Source of the DNA: Nocardia mexicana NBRC 108244
GTDB taxonomy: Bacteria; Actinomycetota; Actinomycetes; Mycobacteriales; Mycobacteriaceae
Direction: 5' to 3'
Assembly: GCF_001613165.1 (NCBI RefSeq)
Contig: NZ_BDBV01000105.1
Span: 1 to 54,817 of the forward strand
DNA length: 54,817 nt
The notes beneath the pieces were generated by a model. That model searched no databases and had not been told where the DNA came from. It saw only the letters and a list, made by a program, of their open reading frames with translations. A program made the position numbers and the translations under genes. Positions 44,551-52,981 of this stretch are shown here, in pieces (the stretch's first letter is position 1; each line of letters begins with the position of its first letter).

Positions 44551-45501
44551 ATGACCAGGTCATCCGGAGGAATGAGCCGCCGCGGCATGCTCGGGCTGGC
44601 CGTCGGTGTTCCGATGAGCCTGACGCTGGGGCGTAGCGCGCAAGCCCTCCCCGCGCCGGGCCCGCGGTACACGGTCACCGGCTTCACCAACAGCAGCGAA
44701 TCCGACCTGTTCGTCTACGAATCGGCCGATGCGACCAGGTTCTCGCTGCTGCGCGCCCGTGCCTACACACCGCCGACCGGACTGATGCGGGACCCGTGCC
44801 TGTTCCGCCACACCGACGGCGCCTACTACATCACCTACACCACGGCGTGGGAGGGCGACACGATCGGATTCGCCCGCAGCACCGACCGGATCGACTGGAC
44901 GCACCTGTACGACTTCACCGTCCCGATCCCCGGGGTGACCTCGACGTGGGCGCCGGAATGGTTCGTCGACCCGCACGGCAACGTCAACCTGATCGTGTCG
45001 CTGTCGGACGGTCGGCGCTTCACCCCCTACCTGATGACGGCCACCGATGCGGCACTGCGCTCGTGGACCGCGCTCACGCCGCTGGCGGGCCTGGCGCCCG
45101 CGCCCGACGATCCCGACGCGTTCGGCTACATCGACACCACGATCGTGCAGGTGGGCCGCCGATTCGCCGCGTTCACGAAGAACGAGACCACCAAGTACAT
45201 CGAACTCGCGGTCGCCGACGCGGTGACCGGTCCGTACACATTCGTCGCGACCGGCGACTGGGCGGGCTGGGGTACGCCGCGCGAGGGGCAGTCGGTCACC
45301 GCGCTCCCCGGCGGCGGCTGGCGGATCTTCTTCGACGCCTACGACGACGGCAAGTACTTCTACAGCGACAGCCTCGACGGTTTCCGAACCTGGAGTCCGC
45401 CAACGGAATTGCCCGGTCTGTCCGGGACCGTCCGGCATATCACCGTCTTCCGCGAGGACGTCGCGCCGGTGGCGCCGGAGTCGGCGGGCACCATTCGCTG
45501 A
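44551..45501 (+). CDS. Secreted GH43-like glycosidase with Tat signal
   Basis: A 316-residue protein. The twin-arginine signal reads SRRGMLGLAVGVPMSLTLG with an Ala-x-Ala end before PAPG. The mature part has beta-propeller-like repeats. RDPCLFRHTDGAYYITYT, near residues 80-97, matches the first catalytic block of GH43 enzymes. EWFVDPHGNVNLIVSLSDG fits the next blade. GH43 members are mainly arabinofuranosidases, arabinanases and xylosidases, and the mycolata wall contains arabinan. Which sugar is cut is unknown. The ATG at 44551 is chosen over 44572, where GGAGGA sits too close. Confidence 0.72.
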   Translation: MTRSSGGMSRRGMLGLAVGVPMSLTLGRSAQALPAPGPRYTVTGFTNSSESDLFVYESADATRFSLLRARAYTPPTGLMRDPCLFRHTDGAYYITYTTAWEGDTIGFARSTDRIDWTHLYDFTVPIPGVTSTWAPEWFVDPHGNVNLIVSLSDGRRFTPYLMTATDAALRSWTALTPLAGLAPAPDDPDAFGYIDTTIVQVGRRFAAFTKNETTKYIELAVADAVTGPYTFVATGDWAGWGTPREGQSVTALPGGGWRIFFDAYDDGKYFYSDSLDGFRTWSPPTELPGLSGTVRHITVFREDVAPVAPESAGTIR

Positions 45502-45530
45502 CTTGCCGCCCGGTCGGTAGTTTGACCGGC

Positions 45531-46538
45531 ATGCGTGTGCTGTTTGCCAGCCTGGCGTCGGTCGGTCACTGTTATCCGCTGATACCGCTCGCGGTCGCCG
45601 CGCGGAATGCGGGCCACGAGGTCCATTTCGCCGCCGGTGAGGCCGTGCACGCCCCGCTGGCCGCCAACGGCCTGCGCCCGTTCCGTCCCGCGGACGCGTT
45701 CTCCGAGATCTATCCCGAGGATCTCGAACCGGATCTGCAACGCCTGCAACCGGATCTCGTCGTCCACGAGTGGGGGCTGCCGGGTGTGGCCGTGGCCGCC
45801 CGCCGCGCCGGGATTCCCGGAATCTGGCACGGATTCGGCCGCATGATCCCCGACGGCATCGGATTCGAACTGCCTACGCGCAACACCGAGGCGCCCGGCC
45901 TGCCGCATATCGATATCTGCCCACCGTCCCTGCAGGACAAGGACTTTCTGGCCGGGGAACACCGCATCCCGTTGCGGCCCGTCCCCTATTCCGAACCGGC
46001 CGCGCCGCGGGCCCGCGACACCGTCCGCAATTCCCGCCCGCTGGTCTACCTCACGCTGGGTACCGTCTTCGGGACTCCGGAACTGTTCGGCACCCTCCTG
46101 ACCGGGCTGGGACGGTTGGACGCACAGGTCGTCGCCGCCACCGGCCGGGTGCGGCCGGACGACCTCTCCCCCGTCCCCGGCAACACCGTTCTCTACGACT
46201 GGGTATCCCAGGCCGATCTGCTACCGCACGCCGACGTCGTGGTCCATCACGGCGGCAGCGGCACCATGCTGGCCGCCCTGACTTTCGGTGTGCCCCAACT
46301 GATCCTGCCGCAGGGCGCCGACCAGTTCGCCAACGCCGAAGCCCTCACGAAATCCGGCGCCGCCCTCCACCTGCTCCCCCACGAGATCACCCCGGAAGCC
46401 CTCGCCGACACCACCGACCGACTCCTCCCACGCCACGGCTCCCCCTACCGCGACGCCGCCCGCGCCCTGGCCCACGAGATCACCCGCATGCCCACCCCCG
46501 ACGAGGTCGCCCACCACCTGCACGGATACGTCCGCTAG
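45531..46538 (+). CDS. Glycosyltransferase, UGT/MGT (GT1) type
   Basis: A 335-residue GT-B enzyme. The N-terminal domain starts MRVLFASLASVGHCYPLIPLAVAARNAGHEV, with the usual GH near residue 13. The C-terminal donor site is HHGGSGTMLAAL...GVPQLILPQGADQFANAE, typical of GT1 enzymes acting on natural products or lipids. The total is somewhat shorter than most GT1 proteins (about 400). It starts 29 nt after the GH43-like gene, so the two may be co-expressed. Confidence 0.85.
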   Translation: MRVLFASLASVGHCYPLIPLAVAARNAGHEVHFAAGEAVHAPLAANGLRPFRPADAFSEIYPEDLEPDLQRLQPDLVVHEWGLPGVAVAARRAGIPGIWHGFGRMIPDGIGFELPTRNTEAPGLPHIDICPPSLQDKDFLAGEHRIPLRPVPYSEPAAPRARDTVRNSRPLVYLTLGTVFGTPELFGTLLTGLGRLDAQVVAATGRVRPDDLSPVPGNTVLYDWVSQADLLPHADVVVHHGGSGTMLAALTFGVPQLILPQGADQFANAEALTKSGAALHLLPHEITPEALADTTDRLLPRHGSPYRDAARALAHEITRMPTPDEVAHHLHGYVR

Positions 46539-46592
46539 CGGTTCTCCCCCGTCGTTCCGGCGGAACCGGCGCCCACGGATACAGTGAACCCC

Positions 46593-47966
46593 GTGGCAGA
46601 ACGGCTGGTAGTCATCGGGGGAGACGCGGCGGGGATGTCCGCGGCCTCCCAGGCCCGTAGATTACGGGACCTCAGTGAGCTGGAGATCGTCGTCCTCGAG
46701 CGGGGCGGCTTCACCTCCTACTCCGCCTGCGGAATCCCCTACTGGGTCGGCGGCGACGTCCGGAACCGGGACGCTCTCATCGCCCGCACCCCGCAGGAGC
46801 ACCGCGAGCGCGATATCGACCTGCGGATGCGCACGGAGGCGCTCGAGATCGATATCGCCGCGGGCCGGGTCCGGGCACTCGACCGCGAATCCGGTACCGA
46901 ATCATCGCTGGACTACGACAAACTCGTGATCGCGACCGGCGCCCGGCCGACCAGGCCCCCGCTGCCCGGTATCGATGCGCCGAACGTGCACGGCGTGCAG
47001 ACCCTCGACGACGGCCAGGCCCTCATCGACACCCTCGAAACCACCTCCGGCACCCGCGCCGTCGTGGTCGGCGCGGGTTATATCGGTGTCGAGATGGCGG
47101 AGGCGCTGCTGCAACGCGGCTACGACGTCACGGTGATCGACCGCGGCGTCGAACCGATGTCGACCCTGGACCCGGATATGGGCGGCATCATCCGGGAAGC
47201 GATGCGCGGCATGGGAATTCAGGTCGAAAGCAAGACCGAGGTCACCGAGATCCGCACCGCGCCGGACGGCCGCGCCACCGCGGTGATCACCGAGACCGCC
47301 GAGTACCCGGCCGATGTGGTGGTGCTCGGCATCGGCGTCAGCCCGGAGACCGGCCTCGCCCGCGCCGCCGGATTGCCGCTGGGCGAATTCGGCGGCCTGC
47401 TCACCGATGCCGCGATGCGGGTGCGCGGCCACGAGAACATCTGGGCGGGCGGGGATTGCGTCGAGGTGCTGGACCTGGTTTCGGGGCGGCAGCGGCATAT
47501 TCCGCTGGGCACCCACGCCAATAAGCAGGGGCAGGTCATCGGTTCGGGTGTCGGCGGCGGGTACGCCACCTTCCCCGGCGTCGTCGGCACCGCGGTCAGC
47601 AAGGTCTGCGATCTGGAGGTGGCGCGAACGGGCCTGCGCGAGAAGGACGCTCGGGCCGCGGGCCTGCAGTACGTCGCGGTCACCATCGAATCCACCAGCC
47701 GCTCGGGCTATTACCCCGGCAGCGCGCCGATGACGGTGAAGATGCTGGCCGAACGCTACACCGGACGCCTGCTCGGCGTGCAGATCGTCGGCCGCGAGGG
47801 TGCGGGCAAGCGGGTCGACATCGCCGCCGTCGCCCTCACGGCCCGGATGACCGTCGAGCAGGTGACGCAGCTGGATCTCGGCTACGCGCCCCCGTTCTCC
47901 CCGGTCTGGGATCCTATCCAGGTCGCCGCCCGCAAGGCCGTCACCGCAGTCCGAACCCGCCACTAA
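46593..47966 (+). CDS. CoA-disulfide-reductase-like FAD oxidoreductase
   Basis: A 457-residue flavoprotein. The FAD motif LVVIGGDAAGMSAA is at residues 5-18. SYSACGIPY carries the active-site C46 of the CoA disulfide reductase / NADH oxidase group. The NAD motif VVVGAGYIGVEMAEAL and the dimerisation domain follow. The substrate could be CoA disulfide, a persulfide or O2. No ribosome site is visible. TACAGT at 46580-46585 as -10 would put the RNA start at the GTG at 46593; a GTG at 46584 lies in that box. Confidence 0.82.
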   Translation: MAERLVVIGGDAAGMSAASQARRLRDLSELEIVVLERGGFTSYSACGIPYWVGGDVRNRDALIARTPQEHRERDIDLRMRTEALEIDIAAGRVRALDRESGTESSLDYDKLVIATGARPTRPPLPGIDAPNVHGVQTLDDGQALIDTLETTSGTRAVVVGAGYIGVEMAEALLQRGYDVTVIDRGVEPMSTLDPDMGGIIREAMRGMGIQVESKTEVTEIRTAPDGRATAVITETAEYPADVVVLGIGVSPETGLARAAGLPLGEFGGLLTDAAMRVRGHENIWAGGDCVEVLDLVSGRQRHIPLGTHANKQGQVIGSGVGGGYATFPGVVGTAVSKVCDLEVARTGLREKDARAAGLQYVAVTIESTSRSGYYPGSAPMTVKMLAERYTGRLLGVQIVGREGAGKRVDIAAVALTARMTVEQVTQLDLGYAPPFSPVWDPIQVAARKAVTAVRTRH

Positions 47967-48069
47967 CCCCCCACCGCCTCCCGGACATTCGATCACTGGG
48001 AAAATCCCGTGGCATCACCGCAGGAAGAGGTCACGGAAACTTCCCACTATGTGAGGGGCAGATCGTCGG

Positions 48070-48948
48070 CTATCCCGCCAGCAGCTGTTCCACCCACTTC
48101 AGGTGGGCCTCGGTTCCGGAGACGACGTACATCAGGTCGACGAACGCGTCGGGGTAGCCGCTGTCGGCGAGCGTCCGGATGGTCTCGCACACCTGCTCGA
48201 TCTCGACGCCCGCCGCGACATTGATGCGCACATAGGAGTGGATGGTGTCGGGATCGCGCCCGGCGTCCCGGGCCGCGGCGTCGATGACGGCGCGCTGCCG
48301 CCGCAGCCCGTCGACGTGATGCAGGCGGCCGGGCACCTGCACCACCGGCAGCCAGCCGTCGGCCCGCTCCCCGACCCGCCGCAGCCCCGGAGAGGTGAAC
48401 GCCCCCAGGTAGATCGGCGGATGCGGCCGCTGCACGGGCGCCAGGTCGACCCACGACGGCGGGACCGACCAGCGCTCCCCCTGATGCTCGACCGGGCCCG
48501 GGGTCCACCACGCCCCCAGGATGTCGAGCAGTTCGTCGAGCTGGGCGCCGCGGCGGCGGAACGGCGCCCCGGCGGCCTGGAACTCCTCCGGCGACCAGCC
48601 GATGCCGAGCCCGGGCAGCAGCCGCCCGCCGCTGACCACGTCGATGCTGGTCAGCTGCCGGGCCAGCTGGACGGGTGGATACCACGGCGCGACAAGCACA
48701 TTGCTGCCGAGCCGCGCGGTACGGGTTGCCGTCGCGGCCACCGTCAATGCGACGAACGGATCCAGGACGGTGCGGAATTCCTCCGGGACCGTGTCCGTCC
48801 CCGCGTATCCCACACTCGGATGCATCGGCGCGAGCAGCCGATCACCGACCCAGAAGCTGCCCGCCCCGAGTTGCTCGGCGGTCGAGGCGAAGCGGGCCAC
48901 GTCATCGTAGGCGGCCCGACCGAACTGTGGCAGTGCGAATCCCAGCAT
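48070..48948 (-). CDS. LLM-class (F420-type) oxidoreductase
   Basis: A 292-residue luciferase-like monooxygenase fold protein. The N-terminus (MLGFALPQFG), FWVGDRLLAP and GIGWSPEEFQAAG are typical of actinomycete F420-dependent LLM proteins. The cofactor is F420 or FMN; the sequence does not fix it. The frame can extend to 48972, but the ATG at 48948 gives the usual family start. The upstream sequence (48976-49012) is AT-rich with ATAGTT and AACTAT as an inverted pair, probably its promoter or operator. Confidence 0.85.
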   Translation of the reverse strand: MLGFALPQFGRAAYDDVARFASTAEQLGAGSFWVGDRLLAPMHPSVGYAGTDTVPEEFRTVLDPFVALTVAATATRTARLGSNVLVAPWYPPVQLARQLTSIDVVSGGRLLPGLGIGWSPEEFQAAGAPFRRRGAQLDELLDILGAWWTPGPVEHQGERWSVPPSWVDLAPVQRPHPPIYLGAFTSPGLRRVGERADGWLPVVQVPGRLHHVDGLRRQRAVIDAAARDAGRDPDTIHSYVRINVAAGVEIEQVCETIRTLADSGYPDAFVDLMYVVSGTEAHLKWVEQLLAG

Positions 48949-48972
48949 GACGGACACGTTAGCGTGCACCAA

Positions 48973-49143
48973 CCGAATAGTTCAATAATCAAAACCAGCC
49001 GGTTCAACTATCGTGGTGCCTGCACTCCTCACCGACCCCGGCGACACCACCTGCCCCGCCGCCCACACCGACCCCGGTGACGACCCTGCCCCGCCGTCCA
49101 CACCGACCCCGGGTGGCGACAGCACCTGCCCCGCCGTCACGTC
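48973..49143. other. Intergenic region with three degenerate 36-bp GC-rich repeats
   Basis: ACCGACCCCGG occurs at 49031, 49067 and 49102, within a repeated CTGCCCCGCC context. A plus-strand frame GTG 49013 to TAG 49147 is open across it, but its Pro/Asp/Thr-rich translation only reflects the repeat. I do not call a gene. Confidence 0.4.
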
Positions 49144-50328
49144 CTAGGCGAGCAGCACGGTGGCGACGGCGGGGCCGATCGCTCCGCCGAGCTGATAGGC
49201 GAGGGTGTACAGACCGAGCGCGGTCCGCTGCTGATCCGGCGGGACGGCCTCGGTGATACGGGTTGCGTACCAAGCCATTCCGGCGCTGGAGGCGAAGACC
49301 GCGAGCGCCGTCGACCAGGCATATACGGCGGGCGTCGCGGTGGCGATCGGCAGGAGGGCGGCGATCGCCGCGGCGACGGGCAGGCCGATGCCGACCGCGG
49401 CGGCGGGCAGCCGGTGGACGCACCGCGTGAACAGCAGCGCCGTGACCGCGCCGCAGGCGAGGGTGAGCAGGGTGGTGAGACCGATCCGATTCGGCGCCCA
49501 CTCGGCCCGCAGCAGGTGCGGAACGATATACAGCAGAACGAAATACACCGTCGACAGCGTGCACGCCGCGAGCGCGCCGACGACCCACCGCGGGGAGCGG
49601 ACGACGGCCCGCGGGACGAACCCGTCGGCGCGACGAGCGATATGGGCGACCAGGGCGATCCCGAGGACGGCCGTCGCGCCGAGCGCCGCCGACGGCGTGC
49701 GCGGGATGAGCACGACCGCGGTGACGATCCCGAGCACGAGAGCGATACCGAGGGGATCGCGCGGTGTCACCTCCTCCCGTCGCACGGCGCGCGGCAAGCG
49801 CCGCAGCAGCGCCGGAACGGCCGCCGTCGCCACCGCCGCCAGCAGCAGCGGAAGCCGCCACGACAGTCCCGACAGCGCGGTGCCCGCCAGCGGCCCGAAC
49901 GCGCCGACGAGGCCGACGCTCGCGGTGATCGCCCCCGTCCGCCGCGCCGTACCGGCGACCCCGATCGCGATCGTCACCAGCCCGCCGCTACCCGCGGCGC
50001 CGATCGCCCGCCCGGCCAGCAGGAGCGGCAGCGCCGGGGCGACGGCGACCAGCGCGGCACCCAGCAGAACGAGCGCGGCATTGATCGCGACGACCACGCG
50101 CAGCCCGCGGGTCCGCAGCAGCGACGTGGTCAGGGGTGTGCCGATGACGACTCCCCACCCGAAGGCCGTGCCGACCCAGGTGGCGGCCGACACGCTCACA
50201 CCCAGGTCATCGGCCAGGGCGGCGGTCACGGTGGTGGCGCTGTTGGCGCTGAGCGCGGTCGGCGTGGCGAGCAGGACGAGCAACAGGATCGGCGGCGGAG
50301 CGGTCCGCCGGAGCACGGTGGTGGTCAC
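49144..50328 (-). CDS. MFS transporter (drug-exporter type)
   Basis: A 394-residue membrane protein with about 12 helices. The pattern resembles 12-helix efflux proteins (WVGTAFGWGVVIGTPLTTSLLRTRGLR in the first loop). The GTG at 50328 is chosen: on the minus strand TACATT lies 6-7 nt upstream as a -10 box, suggesting a leaderless message. ATGs further up lie in the operator. The divergent TetR gene and a 47-bp inverted repeat between them fit a classic repressor-exporter pair. The exported compound is unknown. Confidence 0.85.
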   Translation of the reverse strand: MTTTVLRRTAPPPILLLVLLATPTALSANSATTVTAALADDLGVSVSAATWVGTAFGWGVVIGTPLTTSLLRTRGLRVVVAINAALVLLGAALVAVAPALPLLLAGRAIGAAGSGGLVTIAIGVAGTARRTGAITASVGLVGAFGPLAGTALSGLSWRLPLLLAAVATAAVPALLRRLPRAVRREEVTPRDPLGIALVLGIVTAVVLIPRTPSAALGATAVLGIALVAHIARRADGFVPRAVVRSPRWVVGALAACTLSTVYFVLLYIVPHLLRAEWAPNRIGLTTLLTLACGAVTALLFTRCVHRLPAAAVGIGLPVAAAIAALLPIATATPAVYAWSTALAVFASSAGMAWYATRITEAVPPDQQRTALGLYTLAYQLGGAIGPAVATVLLA

Positions 50329-50333
50329 TCGGG

Positions 50334-50380
50334 CAATGTAAACCAATGAGTGCATTCTTTGCACTAGTTGGTTTACATTG
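50334..50380. promoter_or_regulatory. 47-bp inverted-repeat operator between MFS and TetR genes
   Basis: The 21-nt arms 50334-50354 and 50360-50380 match at 19 of 21 positions around a 5-nt centre. The outer part is CAATGTAAACCAA and its complement. Each outer arm contains TACATT in the outward direction, suitable as -10 boxes of divergent promoters. Binding here would shut both genes. Confidence 0.75.
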
Positions 50381-50456
50381 GCGGTACGGACCGTCGCTCC
50401 GGCACACCGCGCCGACGCTCCTAAAATGCGACGACGAGTACGACGGAAGGGTGTGC

Positions 50457-51113
50457 ATGAGCGAGCTCCGACCGCAGCGTCGCGGGAGGCCCGACAAGCG
50501 GCAAGCCATCCTGCGAGCGGCCCGGAAAGTGTTCGGCAGCGACGGTTACTCGCGGGCCGGGATGGAGGCGATCGCCGCGGAGGCAGGGGTCTCCAAGCGC
50601 ACCATCTACAACCACTTCACCGACAAGGAGGAACTGTTCCTCGACGTCGCCCTCGAGGGCGCCGACGACGTCACCGCGACCATCGCGCGCATCATGGACC
50701 GCCACCTGCGCAAGATCGTCGACCTGGAACAGGACCTCGTCGACTTCTCCCTCGACCGGATCGCGGCGGTCACCGAATTTCCCGACCACTTCGCGCTGGT
50801 CCGCGTCATCGAGGCCGAGGCCAACCGCATCCCGCCGCCGATCCTGCGCGCCTGGATCGATGCCGGCCCGCAGACCGCGCACCTGCGCCTCGCCCCGTAC
50901 CTGCGCCGCATCGCCGACCGCGGGCTGCTGCGCATCGACGACGCCGACACCGCGGCCGCTCACCTGACGCTGCTGACCATCACCGACATCAACAACCAAA
51001 CCTTCTACGGCGCGAAGCCCCTGGGCGACGACACGGTCCGGGAGATCGTCACCGCCGGTGTACGAGCGTTTCTTCGCGCTTACCAACCGCACCCGAGTCG
51101 GCCGCAGAATTAG
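50457..51113 (+). CDS. TetR-family regulator of the MFS exporter
   Basis: A 218-residue regulator. The helix-turn-helix is at about residues 9-56 (RRGRPDKRQAILRAARKVF ... MEAIAAEAGVSKRTIYNHFTDKEELF). The C-terminal domain has the AefR-like look (LVRVIEAEANRIPP). The ATG at 50457 has GGAAGG 6 nt upstream; the longer frame starts inside the operator. Its stop codon overlaps the iron box of the next operon. Confidence 0.88.
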   Translation: MSELRPQRRGRPDKRQAILRAARKVFGSDGYSRAGMEAIAAEAGVSKRTIYNHFTDKEELFLDVALEGADDVTATIARIMDRHLRKIVDLEQDLVDFSLDRIAAVTEFPDHFALVRVIEAEANRIPPPILRAWIDAGPQTAHLRLAPYLRRIADRGLLRIDDADTAAAHLTLLTITDINNQTFYGAKPLGDDTVREIVTAGVRAFLRAYQPHPSRPQN

Positions 51114-51128
51114 GCTTGCCTTCCCTGC
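51110..51128 (+). promoter_or_regulatory. Iron box (DtxR/IdeR-like)
   Basis: TTAGGCTTGCCTTCCCTGC agrees with the DtxR/IdeR consensus at about 13 of 19 positions, with the left half TTAGG intact. It lies 42-60 nt before the ATPase gene of an iron-siderophore operon, as expected for an iron-repressed promoter. Confidence 0.6.
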
Positions 51129-51169
51129 TTTGCTACGGTGCTGGTCCGGCCGGGTGAGGAGAGTGGCGG

Positions 51170-51979
51170 ATGACCGAAGCAGGCGTGCGACTGGTGGCAC
51201 GTGGCCTCGATGTCGGCCACGGCAACCGAACGGTGCTGCGCGATATCGATGTGACCCTGCGGGCCGGCGCCGTGACCGTGCTGGTCGGGCCCAACGGCTG
51301 CGGCAAATCCACCCTCCTCCGCACGGTCGCCGGGTTACTGCCCCCGCTGTCCGGCTCGGTACAGGTCGACGACACACCGCTGCGCTCGCTGTCACGGCGC
51401 GCACTGGCGCAGCGGCTCGCGTTCCTGCCGCAGGCCCCGCTGGTGCCCGCCGGTGTGACCGTCCGCGAGCTGGTGCGGCACGGCCGGTACGCGCATCGGG
51501 GAGCGTTCGGCCGGCACACCGACGCCGATCGGGAAGCCGTCGAATGGGCCCTCGACGTCAGCGACGCGGCCGCGCTGGCCGAGTCGCGGCTCGACGAACT
51601 CTCCGGTGGCGAACGGCAGAGAGCCTGGCTGGCAACGGTTCTCGCGCAACGCTCCGGAATCGTGCTGCTGGACGAGCCCACCACCTACCTGGATCTGCGG
51701 CACCAGTTCGAGGTGCTCGATGTCGTCCGGCGCCTCGCCCGCGAGCACGAGATCGCCTGCGGTGTGGTGCTGCACGACCTCATGCAGGCGGCGGCCTACG
51801 GCGACGAGATCGTGGTGCTCGCCGACGGCGGCATCGCCGCGGCCGGACCGCCGGACGAGGTGCTCACGCCCGACACCATCGGCCGGGCCTTCGGCCTGGA
51901 GGTCACCGTGCTGCGGGATCCGGATTCCGGACAGCTCGCATGCTTCCCGAGGCGGCCCGATCCTGCCGCCTCATCCTGA
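51170..51979 (+). CDS. Iron-siderophore ABC transporter ATPase (FecE/FepC-like)
   Basis: A 269-residue ATPase. Walker A is GPNGCGKST (40-48). The LSGGERQR signature is at 144-151, and Walker B is VLLDEPT (165-171). A conserved YxHRG (RYAHRGAFG) is typical of siderophore-transport ATPases. GAGGAG lies about 10 nt before the ATG. It powers the permease encoded two genes downstream. An iron box precedes it. Confidence 0.92.
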   Translation: MTEAGVRLVARGLDVGHGNRTVLRDIDVTLRAGAVTVLVGPNGCGKSTLLRTVAGLLPPLSGSVQVDDTPLRSLSRRALAQRLAFLPQAPLVPAGVTVRELVRHGRYAHRGAFGRHTDADREAVEWALDVSDAAALAESRLDELSGGERQRAWLATVLAQRSGIVLLDEPTTYLDLRHQFEVLDVVRRLAREHEIACGVVLHDLMQAAAYGDEIVVLADGGIAAAGPPDEVLTPDTIGRAFGLEVTVLRDPDSGQLACFPRRPDPAASS

Positions 51980-52003
51980 TTTCCCTGCACAGTTGGAGAG
52001 AAT

Positions 52004-52981
52004 ATGCGTCGTCTACTGCGCGTCTGCGCGGCCTCGGTACTGCTGCTCGGCCTCGCCGGATGCGGATCCGGCACCGTGAGCGACCCCGGCGGATCGCATT
52101 CGGGTGCGGCCTCCTCCGGTCCGATCACCGTGGACACCGCCCGCGGTCCGGTCTCCCTTCCCGCCCCGGCGACCAGGGTCGTCTCGCTGGAATGGACCTA
52201 CACCGAGGAATTGATCGCGCTGGGTGTCACGCCCGTCGGCAACGCCGACAGCGCGACCTACGCCTCGTGGGTCACGGCCCCGGGTGCGGCGCTGCCCGCG
52301 TCGGTGACCGATGTGGGCAAACGCAACGAGCCGAGCATCGAGCAGATCACCGCGCTGAAGCCGGATCTCATCGTGGCCAGCGAGGACCGCGTCGGGGCCG
52401 GATACGAGCAGCTCGCGAAGATCGCCCCGGTGCTGTCGTTCGACTACACCGCGAAACCGCAGCTGGAGACGATGAAGAAGAACTTCACGGCGCTGGCCGC
52501 CGCGGTCGGCGCGCAGGACCGGGCCACCGAGGTGCTCGGCCGCATCGATACCGCCGCAGCGGATCTCGCGGGCCGACTGACGAAGGCGGGCCGGTCGGGG
52601 CAGGAATACGCGCTGGCGCAAGGCTATTCGGTGAACGGCGTCCCGGCGATCCGCATGCTGACCGACGACGCGTTCTCCCCGCAGGTGCTCGGCCGCGCGG
52701 GACTGCGCAACGGATGGCGGGGCAAGCCCGACGACTGGGGCATGACCACGGTCGGCGTCGAGGGCCTGACCCAGGTCCCGGGGTCGGTGACATTCCTGTC
52801 GGTGGCCGCCGACAACGACAACCCGTTCACCGGCGCGCTGGCGGGCAATCCGGTCTGGCGCGGCCTCGCCTTCGTCGGCGAGGGCCGCGCGAAATCACTG
52901 GATCCCGGAACCTGGCTCTTCGGCGGCCCGCTGTCGGCACTGCACCTGATCGACCAGACGGCGAAAGCCCTCGGCGTGTGA
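52004..52981 (+). CDS. Iron-siderophore-binding lipoprotein (FecB/FepB-like)
   Basis: A 325-residue lipoprotein. The signal peptide ends in LLGLAGC with C20-C21 region as the lipidation site. The mature protein has the two-lobe Fe3+-siderophore-binding pattern (VVSLEWTYTEELIALGVTPVG ... LKPDLIVAS). GGAGAG lies 4 nt before the ATG. Its stop overlaps the GTG of the permease gene. The siderophore type cannot be read. Confidence 0.9.
   Translation: MRRLLRVCAASVLLLGLAGCGSGTVSDPGGSHSGAASSGPITVDTARGPVSLPAPATRVVSLEWTYTEELIALGVTPVGNADSATYASWVTAPGAALPASVTDVGKRNEPSIEQITALKPDLIVASEDRVGAGYEQLAKIAPVLSFDYTAKPQLETMKKNFTALAAAVGAQDRATEVLGRIDTAAADLAGRLTKAGRSGQEYALAQGYSVNGVPAIRMLTDDAFSPQVLGRAGLRNGWRGKPDDWGMTTVGVEGLTQVPGSVTFLSVAADNDNPFTGALAGNPVWRGLAFVGEGRAKSLDPGTWLFGGPLSALHLIDQTAKALGV

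Noticed and set aside
47998..48008. GGGA-AAA-TCCC hairpin as a terminator
   Set aside because: It has only four base pairs in the stem; too weak to call.
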